DNA from: Neorhizobium lilium
GTDB taxonomy: Bacteria > Pseudomonadota > Alphaproteobacteria > Rhizobiales > Rhizobiaceae
DNA length: 64,000 nucleotides
Direction: 5' to 3'
NCBI RefSeq assembly: GCF_004053875.1
Contig: NZ_SBIP01000008.1
Coordinates: 1-64,000, forward strand
A model generated the notes under the pieces. That model was not told where the DNA came from and did not search any database. It saw only the letters and a list, made by a program, of their open reading frames with translations. A program made the position numbers and the translations under genes. Shown here piece after piece: positions 57,255 to 64,000 of this stretch (position 1 is its first letter; each line of letters begins with the position of its first letter).

Positions 57255-57284
57255 CTGGTGGCATCACCCAGGATAAAAAAATGC
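57255..57284 (+). promoter_or_regulatory. Candidate preQ1-I riboswitch controlling the queuosine-precursor transporter
   Basis: Stem P1 is CUGG (57255-57258) with CCAG (57268-57271), enclosing the loop UGGCAUCAC (57259-57267). The tail GAUAAAAAA (57272-57280) leads to AUGC (57281-57284), which can pair with the loop's GCA (57261-57263) to give the H-type pseudoknot P2. The loop ends in C next to P1, matching the ligand-reading C of the class, and the A-rich tail matches AUAAAAAA of the preQ1-I consensus. The AGGA at 57270-57273 and the AUG start fall inside P1 and P2, so ligand binding would block translation. The downstream gene is a preQ1-class transporter. Confidence 0.55.
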
Positions 57285-57922
57285 TAGCGGCCCGTTATAC
57301 CCTCGTCTACGCCCTGCTCATGTCGGCAGTCGTCGTTGCCTCGAACTTCCTTGTGCAGTTCCCGCTCACCGGTACGCTCTGGGGCATCTCCCTGAGCGAT
57401 CTGCTGACATGGGGCGCATTTACCTACCCTGTCGCGTTCCTGATCACGGACCTGACCAATCGCCAGTTCGGCCCAGCCATTGCGCGGCGTGTCGTCTTCG
57501 TTGGCTTCGTGGTCGGCGTCGCCCTGTCCTTCTGGTTCTCTGCCCCTCGTATCGCCATTGCCTCTGGCACGGCCTTCCTGATCGGCCAGTTGCTGGACAT
57601 CTCTGTCTTCAACGAACTGCGCCGCAAGGCTTGGTGGAAGGCGCCGCTGGCAGCCTCACTTGTGGGCACCATCATCGATACGGCCCTGTTCTTCTCGCTG
57701 GCCTTCGCGCCCGTCTTTGCCTTCATCGGCGCCAATGACGACTTCGCGATCGGCCAGGCTCCGATCCTCGGCGTACTGGCGACCGAAGCCCCACGGTGGG
57801 TTTCATGGGCGCTGGGTGACCTCGCGGTCAAGATCGTCGTGGGTATCGTGCTGCTGCTGCCTTATGGCGCCCTCATGAACGTGCTGAAGCCCATGCCGCA
57901 AGTGCCCGCCAGGACAGCTTGA
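57281..57922 (+). CDS. Queuosine precursor transporter (COG1738, YhhQ family)
   Basis: This 213-residue membrane protein has about six helices and the COG1738/YhhQ pattern (LTWGAFTYPVAFLITDLTNRQFG and GQLLDISVFNELRRK). YhhQ imports preQ0, preQ1 or related deazapurines for tRNA queuosine synthesis. Its start codon is preceded by the candidate preQ1-I fold (57255-57284). gluQRS, which modifies queuosine on tRNA-Asp, is 27 kb away. Confidence 0.93.
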   Translation: MLAARYTLVYALLMSAVVVASNFLVQFPLTGTLWGISLSDLLTWGAFTYPVAFLITDLTNRQFGPAIARRVVFVGFVVGVALSFWFSAPRIAIASGTAFLIGQLLDISVFNELRRKAWWKAPLAASLVGTIIDTALFFSLAFAPVFAFIGANDDFAIGQAPILGVLATEAPRWVSWALGDLAVKIVVGIVLLLPYGALMNVLKPMPQVPARTA

Positions 57923-57928
57923 ACCGGA

Positions 57929-58483
57929 TTAGACCCTGCCGCCACCCACGGCAGGGTGCCGGACAACGCAATCCACCAGTTCGACAATCGGGCTTGTCGA
58001 ATCAAGCCGGAGTATCGGCGCCGCCTGACCGGCCAGCCATGCTTCATGAGCGATCAGACTGCGCCTCTCCGGGCCTGCCGTGTCATAGCTTTCCGCCCAT
58101 TCCAAAAATTCGCGGCTCTTTGCCGCCATGTCGCCGCCCGGATCGAGCCGGGGGCCATATCGCTGGACTTCGCGCCGACGGATGCGGGCCATGCGCAAAA
58201 CCGGATCCAGCCTCAGGAAGACGATGAGATCGTACAGCGGTTCAGCGACTGATCCCCACTTCAGAGCAGACCCCGAAAGCACCCAGGCCTTATCCCCCTG
58301 AGCCTCCTTTTTAAGCATGGCCACCCTCTCCTCCAGAGCGCGCGGCGTCGTGAAGGGCGGGTCGGTGGGCATCCAGTAAATGTCATCCGTATCCAGATGC
58401 CGGATTGCTAGCGCATGCGACAAGGCGAGTCCGAGCGAGGTGGTGCCGGAGCCAGATGCTCCCATGACATGAATACGAGGCAT
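57929..58483 (-). CDS. P-loop adenylate-kinase-like protein with a Lys-less Walker A
   Basis: The 184-residue protein belongs to the adenylate-kinase-like group with GASGSGTTSLG at the N-terminus: the usual GKT is GTT, so the catalytic P-loop Lys is missing. DTDDIYWMPTDPPF and RREVQRYGPRLDPGGDM follow. I recall this Lys-less loop from other members, so it may be a family trait. Substrate unknown. A hairpin with CCCTGCCG lies inside its last codons (57934-57956). Confidence 0.8.
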   Translation of the reverse strand: MPRIHVMGASGSGTTSLGLALSHALAIRHLDTDDIYWMPTDPPFTTPRALEERVAMLKKEAQGDKAWVLSGSALKWGSVAEPLYDLIVFLRLDPVLRMARIRRREVQRYGPRLDPGGDMAAKSREFLEWAESYDTAGPERRSLIAHEAWLAGQAAPILRLDSTSPIVELVDCVVRHPAVGGGRV

Positions 58484-58553
58484 GGCTTTGCTCTTTTATA
58501 GGCAGGACAACATAGCCTGGCACTGTGACAACAGTTTGCTTGGCGTCTCTCGT

Positions 58554-59558
58554 TTACTCTTCGAGCCGGAACTCCAGCATCACATTGCGCTGGAAGAGAT
58601 TGCCGTTATCGTCCGAAACGAGGATCAGGTGCGGCTTGCCTTCAGAACCGGGCACGACGTCGAGACCTTCCATATTGTCGATGGCATAGCTCATATCCGC
58701 ATCGATCAGGATCTCGCCGTCCACGGTGGCACCGGGGCGAATGCTATCCCCTTTTATGCGCCGGATGCGCATGCCGAGACCGCCGAGGAAGCTGAACCGC
58801 CGTTCCAGGAGCAGGAAGTCCCCATTCGGCAGGAAGGCACCGTCGGTCGCGTCATAAGGGTCGTGCCGTACCACCGTAAAGCGCCCCTTGAGAGGCCCCT
58901 CCAAAACGGCGGCCAACATATTGCCCTCAGGATCGAGGCTTCTCTCGGAGATAACGAGCAGTGCGCCTTTGAGCGGACTGGATGGCGGCGAAGCGACAAC
59001 CGTTTCCATGCCCGCATTCCGCCGTAGCTCCACCCTGGGGATCAGGAAATCGAGGCTCTTGAGCGGCTTTGCCATCTCGAAGCCCGGGTCTGGATAGACA
59101 TCGACGCGATGCTGCTGCTCGAAGCTGACAACGGCCTGACCGCTCCGGAGCGCCAGACCCTCCGCGTCCGAACTCATCTTGGAGCCCGGCCGCCCGTTGG
59201 CCAATAGGATGGGATGGATGGTCGCCTTCGACAGGCCGTTGATGCGCCCTTCGGGATCGCGGTCGATTTGCCCGGTCAGCCAGTCGCCCGTATCCAGCAC
59301 GGACACGAAACTCCGGCCGTCGCTGCGGAAGCGTATGCTCGACAGCGATTGGAGCCGAGCATCCGGCGAGGAGAACTCGATGCCGCCGATGAAGTCGAGC
59401 ATCCCGAACCGGCTTTCGCTGGAGCCCGTCTTGAACTGCGTGATGCTGCGGGCGGTGATGGAAATGCTTTCCGATGCCGGCGCAACCGGCAAGGCCGCGG
59501 CAAATATAGCAGCTGCCGCAAGCACCGGTCTGATCGGCTTCAGGGACTTCAGCTTCAA
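58554..59558 (-). CDS. Esterase-like activity of phytase family protein
   Basis: The 334-residue protein has a signal peptide (1-28, APAS cleavage) and a beta-propeller-like domain found in proteins annotated as phytase esterase-like, with SSDAEGLALRSG, VVRHDPYDATDGAFLPNGD and DNMEGLDVV. Catalytic function is not shown for this group. Its start overlaps the cobT stop by four bases (ATGA), which suggests cotranscription after cobS-cobT. Confidence 0.85.
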   Translation of the reverse strand: MKLKSLKPIRPVLAAAAIFAAALPVAPASESISITARSITQFKTGSSESRFGMLDFIGGIEFSSPDARLQSLSSIRFRSDGRSFVSVLDTGDWLTGQIDRDPEGRINGLSKATIHPILLANGRPGSKMSSDAEGLALRSGQAVVSFEQQHRVDVYPDPGFEMAKPLKSLDFLIPRVELRRNAGMETVVASPPSSPLKGALLVISERSLDPEGNMLAAVLEGPLKGRFTVVRHDPYDATDGAFLPNGDFLLLERRFSFLGGLGMRIRRIKGDSIRPGATVDGEILIDADMSYAIDNMEGLDVVPGSEGKPHLILVSDDNGNLFQRNVMLEFRLEE

Positions 59559-61459
59559 CCTCGCCCGGCCCGCCGCGCGCGGCCGCCGGTCCTGCCCGTC
59601 TTCTCCTCGAACAGTGCAGCCAGCTGCTCGGTCATCGCGCCGGCAAGCTCGTCCGCATCGACAATGGTCACGGCCTTGCGGTAATAGCGGGTAACGTCGT
59701 GGCCGATGCCGATCGCCAGCAGCTCCACGGGAGACCGCGTCTCGATCTGCTCGATCACGGCGCGCAGATGCCGTTCCAGATAATTGCCCGGATTGACCGA
59801 AAGCGTCGAGTCGTCCACCGGTGCCCCATCCGAGATCATCATCATGATCTTGCGTTGCTCCGGACGTCCGATCAGCCGGTTATGCGCCCACATCAGCGCC
59901 TCACCGTCGATATTTTCCTTTAGTAGGCCCTCGCGCATCATCAGGCCGAGATTGCGGCGCGAACGGCGCCAGGGCGCATCGGCACTCTTATAGACGATAT
60001 GGCGAAGATCGTTGAGGCGCCCGGGCGTCGCAGGCTTGCCGCTCGCCAGCCACCTCTCGCGAGCCTGGCCACCCTTCCACGCCTTGGTGGTAAAGCCCAG
60101 GATTTCCACCTTCACGCCGGAGCGCTCCAGCGTGCGGGCAAGAATATCGGCGCAGGTCGCCGCGACCGTGATCGGACGACCGCGCATGGAGCCGGAATTG
60201 TCGATCACCAGCGACACGACCGTATCGCGGAACTGCGTGTCCCTCTCCCGCTTGAAGGAAAGTGGCTGCATCGGATCGATGACCAAACGCACCAGGCGGG
60301 CCGGGTCGAGATAACCCTCTTCCAGATCGAAATCCCAGGATCGGTTCTGCTGCGCCATCAGGCGGCGCTGCAGGCGGTTGGCAAGCCGCCCGACCGCGCC
60401 CTGCAGATGGGCAAGCTGTTTGTCCAGGAAAGCGCGCAACCGGTCGAGTTCCGATTCGTCGCACAGCTCCTCGGCAAGGATCTCCTCGTCGAATTCCTGC
60501 GTGAAGATATTGTAATCGACCTTCTCGTTGAAGTCGTCGAACGGGCTTTGCGGGCGCTTCGTTTCTCCGGGCGTCTCGGAATGGTCGTCGGCATCCTCGG
60601 ACATGTCGTCGTCCGACATTTCCGCGCCGTCCATCTCTCCTTCGTCGAGTTCCTCGTCGGCCGCCTCGCTCTGCTCAGCGGGAGCCGCATCCGTGCCGGC
60701 CTCTTCCTCGACTTCCTCGGTCTCGGTCTCGCCGCTGCGCGGCTGATCCTCATCGCTGGGGTTGTCGATCTCTTCCGGCTCGTTGTCGTCGCTCGCCAGA
60801 TCCTCCGCCATCTGCATGGAAGACAACATGCGCCGCACGACCTTGCTGAAGGCCTGCTGGTCCTCAAGCACGGTGCCGAGATTGTCGAGGTCGCCCCGCG
60901 CCTTGTCTTCGATGAAAGGCCGCCACAGGTCGAGCACTTTGCCTGCCGACTCAGGCGGCTTCGTTCCCGTCAGCCGCTCCCGCACCAACATGGCGATCGC
61001 CTCTGCAAGCGGCGCATCTTCCTGGCGTTCGACACCGGAAAAGTTCGCTTTGGCATATTTTTCCGTGTGCATCGAGTTCAGGTTGGCAGCCATGCCGGCC
61101 ATCCGCAGCGCGCCGATCGATTCGACACGGGCCTGTTCCACTGCATCGAACACACTGCGGGCATCCGTGCCCTGCGGCGCCATGTTGGCATGCACCTTGG
61201 CATCATGGCAGGCAATGCGCAGCGCCATGGAATCGCCGAGCCCCCGGGTTACCGCAAGCTCATGCGCCGTGGGACGCTTGGAGATTTCCGGCAGCCGGAT
61301 ACGGTCGCCCGCGAGACCTGGGCGTTCGTTCGCAAACGAGACCTCGACTTCGCCGCTACCGGCAATCGAGCGCACGCAGCCGGTGATCGCTTGGCGCAAC
61401 GGCTCGATATCGACCGGGCCGCTCGCCTTGCTTTTCGAATTGTCTCCGTGACCTGCCAT
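59555..61459 (-). CDS. cobT: Cobaltochelatase subunit CobT
   Basis: CobT with CobS and CobN inserts cobalt into hydrogenobyrinate a,c-diamide in aerobic B12 synthesis. The 634-residue protein has a long acidic central region (about 205-300, rich in Asp/Glu) and a C-terminal VWA domain with the MIDAS DNSGSMRG (about 418-425). Length matches. It follows cobS by 18 bases. Confidence 0.96.
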   Translation of the reverse strand: MAGHGDNSKSKASGPVDIEPLRQAITGCVRSIAGSGEVEVSFANERPGLAGDRIRLPEISKRPTAHELAVTRGLGDSMALRIACHDAKVHANMAPQGTDARSVFDAVEQARVESIGALRMAGMAANLNSMHTEKYAKANFSGVERQEDAPLAEAIAMLVRERLTGTKPPESAGKVLDLWRPFIEDKARGDLDNLGTVLEDQQAFSKVVRRMLSSMQMAEDLASDDNEPEEIDNPSDEDQPRSGETETEEVEEEAGTDAAPAEQSEAADEELDEGEMDGAEMSDDDMSEDADDHSETPGETKRPQSPFDDFNEKVDYNIFTQEFDEEILAEELCDESELDRLRAFLDKQLAHLQGAVGRLANRLQRRLMAQQNRSWDFDLEEGYLDPARLVRLVIDPMQPLSFKRERDTQFRDTVVSLVIDNSGSMRGRPITVAATCADILARTLERSGVKVEILGFTTKAWKGGQARERWLASGKPATPGRLNDLRHIVYKSADAPWRRSRRNLGLMMREGLLKENIDGEALMWAHNRLIGRPEQRKIMMMISDGAPVDDSTLSVNPGNYLERHLRAVIEQIETRSPVELLAIGIGHDVTRYYRKAVTIVDADELAGAMTEQLAALFEEKTGRTGGRARRAGRG

Positions 61460-61477
61460 GATCCTGCCTCCTCGCGC

Positions 61478-62470
61478 CTACGCTCCCAGCACGATGTTGG
61501 CAGCGCTTTCCTTCAGCTCCACGCCGAAGGCACGCTGGTACTGTTCGGCAACCAGCGCACGCTCAAGCTCGTCGCACTTGTTGAGGAAGGTAATGCGGAA
61601 GGCGAAGGCAATATCGCCGAAGATTTCGGCATTTTCCGCCCAGGTGATCACTGTGCGCGGGCTCATGACGGTCGACAGGTCGCCGTTGATGAAGGCGGAG
61701 CGGGTAAGATCCGCCACGCGAACCATCTTGGAGACGGTTTCGCGGCCTTGGGCGGTCGAACCGAAGCTCTTGACCTTGGCAGCGACGATATCGACTTCCT
61801 TCTCGTGCGGAAGGTAGTTCAGCGTCGTGACGATGGACCAGCGGTCCATCTGCGCCTGGTTGATCTGCTGCGTGCCGTGATAGAGGCCGGTCGTGTCGCC
61901 GAGACCGACAGTGTTGGCCGTCGCGAACAGACGGAAAGCGGGGTGAGGCCGAATGACGCGGCTCTGGTCGAGAAGCGTCAGGCGGCCCGAGGATTCCAGC
62001 ACGCGCTGGATGACGAACATGACGTCCGGGCGGCCCGCATCATATTCGTCGAACACGAGCGCGACATTGTGCTGGTAGGCCCAGGGCAGGATGCCGTCCT
62101 TGAATTCCGTGATCTGCTTGCCGTCCTTCAGCACGATCGCGTCCTTGCCGACGAGGTCGATACGGCTGACATGGCTGTCCAGATTGATACGCACGCAGGG
62201 CCAGTTGAGGCGCGCGGCGACCTGTTCGATATGGGTCGATTTGCCCGTGCCGTGGAAGCCGGATACCATGACGCGGCGGTTATGGGCAAAGCCTGCAAGG
62301 ATGGCGAGCGTCGTGTCGCGGTCGAACAGGTAATCCGGATCGAAATCCGGTACATAAGGGTCGCCGCTGCTGTAGGCCGGAACTCTCAGGTCGCTATCGA
62401 TGCCGAAGGCTTCACGCACAGAAACGGTGGTGTCGGGAAGGTTGGCGATATCCAGATCAATCTTGCTCAT
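61478..62470 (-). CDS. cobS: Cobaltochelatase subunit CobS
   Basis: CobS is the AAA+ ATPase ring that drives cobalt insertion with CobT. The 330-residue protein has Walker A GFHGTGKST (about 70-78), Walker B LVFDEYDAG, sensor ATANTVG and the arginine-finger region QMDRWS. It heads the cobS-cobT-esterase run. cobN is not in the window. Confidence 0.97.
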   Translation of the reverse strand: MSKIDLDIANLPDTTVSVREAFGIDSDLRVPAYSSGDPYVPDFDPDYLFDRDTTLAILAGFAHNRRVMVSGFHGTGKSTHIEQVAARLNWPCVRINLDSHVSRIDLVGKDAIVLKDGKQITEFKDGILPWAYQHNVALVFDEYDAGRPDVMFVIQRVLESSGRLTLLDQSRVIRPHPAFRLFATANTVGLGDTTGLYHGTQQINQAQMDRWSIVTTLNYLPHEKEVDIVAAKVKSFGSTAQGRETVSKMVRVADLTRSAFINGDLSTVMSPRTVITWAENAEIFGDIAFAFRITFLNKCDELERALVAEQYQRAFGVELKESAANIVLGA

Positions 62471-62531
62471 TATCTCTCCAAGGCGCGAGCCGCCGCCCGG
62501 CCATCGTCCATGCTGCCATAATGGCTACGGC

Positions 62532-63161
62532 TTAGCAGAAACCCGCCTGCTTCAACAACTGATATGCTTGAATGACGGCCCGAAAACGTTCTTCCGAACC
62601 ACGGTCGCCGCCATTTGCGTCGGGATGGTGCTTCTTCACCAGCTCCTTGTAGCGTTTCTTGATTTCGATCGCTGACGCATTTGCAGCCAAGCCCATCGTC
62701 TCGAAGGCCTTCGCCTCAAGCGTCTTCAGCTTGCGCCCTTGAGTCTCGAAGCGCGACGTGCCGTTGGCCCGCGCCTGCGAAACGAACCCGAACGGATCCT
62801 TGAACCGCTGCTGGGCGCCCGGCGATCCGGAGCGCGCGGTGGAATGCAAAGGGGCATCCTTGGCTGCCTTGTTGACGCCGACAGTCCAGGTCGGCCGGTG
62901 GCCGGTGATCGCTTCCTTCTGGTAACGCGCGATCTCGGTGTCCGACAGGCCGGAAAAATAGTTGTAGCCCTTGTTGTACTCCTTCACGTGCTCGAAGCAG
63001 AACAAGAAGAACTGGCCTTCCGCGTTCCGGCCCACAGGCGCGCGATGAACGCCGGGCTTGTCGCAGCCGTCCCACTGGCAGGCAGGCGCCTGCGGTGACG
63101 CTTCCTGCTGCCTGTTCCGGTGCGTCCGGATGCGGTCGAAATATTTGGAGTCGAGTTTCAT
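62532..63161 (-). CDS. J-domain protein with an N-terminal Cys/His motif
   Basis: The 209-residue protein has a C-terminal J domain (about 150-205) with ELVKKHHPDANGGD, containing the HPD tripeptide needed to stimulate DnaK. The N-terminal part carries CQWDGC, and CFEHVKEYN farther on, spaced like a metal-binding site. It is a co-chaperone of unknown client, divergent from bolA with about 100 bases between starts. ATG at 63161 is used; the upstream frame is not convincing. Confidence 0.9.
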   Translation of the reverse strand: MKLDSKYFDRIRTHRNRQQEASPQAPACQWDGCDKPGVHRAPVGRNAEGQFFLFCFEHVKEYNKGYNYFSGLSDTEIARYQKEAITGHRPTWTVGVNKAAKDAPLHSTARSGSPGAQQRFKDPFGFVSQARANGTSRFETQGRKLKTLEAKAFETMGLAANASAIEIKKRYKELVKKHHPDANGGDRGSEERFRAVIQAYQLLKQAGFC

Positions 63162-63265
63162 GAGGCACTTATTATGGGACGGGCAGCTTGGCCGAACAAG
63201 AATTGACAAAGCGGTTTGTTGCTGGTTTCTGAATACCCCTTCGCGCCTCTCCAAGGAGTTCGCAC

Positions 63266-63547
63266 ATGTCGGTCAAAGCCCGGATAGAAGCCGTACTGCA
63301 AGAACATCTCCACCCCCAGCGCCTGGTCGTCATCGACGAGAGCCATCACCATGCCGGACACCAGCCCGACATAACCGGAACCGGCGAAACCCATATGAGG
63401 GTCCGCGTGGTATCGGAGAAATTTTCGGGCATGAGCCGGCTGGACCGACATCGAGAAGTCAATTCGCTGCTGAAACCTGAACTCGATGCAGGCCTTCACG
63501 CTTTGGCGGTGGAAGCGGCGGCACCGGGCGAAGCGACGCGCTGGTAG
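63266..63547 (+). CDS. bolA: BolA family protein
   Basis: The 93-residue BolA protein has the H-bearing loop DESHHHAGH and the HREVNSLLKPEL motif. BolA proteins pair with monothiol glutaredoxins to handle [2Fe-2S] clusters or bind DNA. A ribosome-binding site AAGGAG is present just upstream. It stands alone; grxC (dithiol) is elsewhere. Confidence 0.93.
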   Translation: MSVKARIEAVLQEHLHPQRLVVIDESHHHAGHQPDITGTGETHMRVRVVSEKFSGMSRLDRHREVNSLLKPELDAGLHALAVEAAAPGEATRW

Positions 63548-63628
63548 CAGGATATATGGGGAGTGCCGGGCTTTTGGCCAAGGCCTATCTATGTCCGGCG
63601 GTACAAGGCCGCCAGACAGCACATCATC

Positions 63629-64000
63629 TCATCTGGGGGGCGTGGCACCCGCTAGTCCGACACGGACGGCATCTGCATCCATCATATGGTTACCGCTGCT
63701 GACACCCTGGACCGAAACGGCGGCACCGGCTTTCAGATCCTCCTTTGTGGCGGGTGAGATTGCGACGATCGTAGTGTCGTCGGGAATGCTGATCTTCCGC
63801 TGCCCTCCCTGATAGGCAAGGGTCAGTACCGGACCGTTCACGTCCTCGACGGCGTCGGCAACCGTTGCGTTGGTCATGGTGCCGTTAGGCGTGACATTCC
63901 ACGCACGATCCCCTTCGCCTGTCCCTTTCATCGAGGCCGGAAAAATCACCACCTGGACAGCGCCGTTGATGCCGCTTGGCGTGGGCTGCGATCCGATTCC
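63629..64000 (-). CDS. Hypothetical exported-like protein, partial at window end
   Basis: The frame is open through the right window edge (product begins upstream of it), so the N-terminus is unseen; about 123 residues are visible. The visible part is beta-rich, with TVADAVEDVNGPVLTLAY, DDTTIVAISPA and the repeated pattern of DUF5666-like proteins, though I cannot assign it. A GTG at 63952 would be a possible start, but the frame upstream has no stop. Confidence 0.6.
   Translation of the reverse strand, partial: GIGSQPTPSGINGAVQVVIFPASMKGTGEGDRAWNVTPNGTMTNATVADAVEDVNGPVLTLAYQGGQRKISIPDDTTIVAISPATKEDLKAGAAVSVQGVSSGNHMMDADAVRVGLAGATPPR

Noticed and set aside
57934..57956. Hairpin CCCTGCCG/CGGCAGGG as a terminator of the transporter gene
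   Set aside because: No U-tract follows on either strand and it lies inside coding codons of the opposing gene.

Overview
This window looks like a contiguous piece of the main chromosome of an alphaproteobacterium in the Rhizobiaceae (Rhizobium, Agrobacterium or Neorhizobium clade). The evidence is a high G+C content, the block clpB, DUF4167, prmC, prfA, ptsP, lysC, and alphaproteobacterial families such as CpdR, DUF1178, DUF2125, DUF3108, TIGR02302 and CobS/CobT. The genus is inferred. I see no phage, plasmid, CRISPR or rRNA genes. Nearly everything is housekeeping, densely packed on both strands.

Layout. 0.5-13.2 kb: a LytM-type cell-wall peptidase, then a leftward block of ClpB, an RNA-binding-like DUF4167 protein, release-factor methylase and RF1 (prmC-prfA), the nitrogen-PTS enzyme PtsP, aspartate kinase and an SH3 protein with tandem repeats. 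13.5-17.4 kb: ubiG, DUF1178, a 46-codon remnant of a carbon-nitrogen hydrolase, glutaredoxin, ComF, a methyltransferase, an Flp pilin and a small membrane protein. 17.5-26.8 kb: mutT, GNAT, argJ and a parvulin face secA, which is followed by a flippase/acyltransferase pair. 26.9-27.7 kb: tRNA-Leu(CAA) and a BrnT/BrnA toxin-antitoxin module. 27.8-34 kb: dsbB, an HNH nuclease, alkA-like glycosylase, gluQRS, a YihY protein, an SDR, cobalamin adenosyltransferase and a rhomboid protease. 34-43.5 kb: etfB-etfA and hydroxybutyryl-CoA dehydrogenase, then tlpA facing argH, lptM, lysA and a TIGR02302 protein. 43.5-50.7 kb: cpdR, hpt, ftsE-ftsX, a YdcF protein, a TA-flanked inverted-repeat element, plsC, a ChaC-like protein and DUF2125. 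50.7-58.5 kb: tyrosine and histidine biosynthesis genes (prephenate dehydrogenase, hisC), gloB, a cupin, an EamA exporter, DUF3108, rpmB and a queuosine-precursor transporter. 58.5-64 kb: an esterase-like protein, cobT-cobS, a J-domain protein, bolA and a gene cut by the window end.

How genes work together. PrmC methylates the release factor made by the overlapping prfA. FtsE and FtsX form one divisome complex. CobS and CobT are two cobaltochelatase subunits, and a PduO adenosyltransferase lies elsewhere in the window. EtfA and EtfB pair with a hydroxyacyl-CoA dehydrogenase in beta-oxidation or butyrate/PHB metabolism. ArgJ, ArgH, LysC, LysA, HisC and prephenate dehydrogenase cover amino-acid biosynthesis.

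The observations most worth a second look are: a compact pseudoknot with preQ1-I riboswitch architecture that overlaps the ribosome-binding site and start codon of the queuosine-precursor transporter (57255-57284); a TA-flanked inverted-repeat element (48009-48245) that supplies the stop codon of the upstream gene, with a solo terminus doing the same at 54914; the collapsed nitrilase-family gene between grxC and DUF1178; and the palindromic candidate operator of the BrnTA module.
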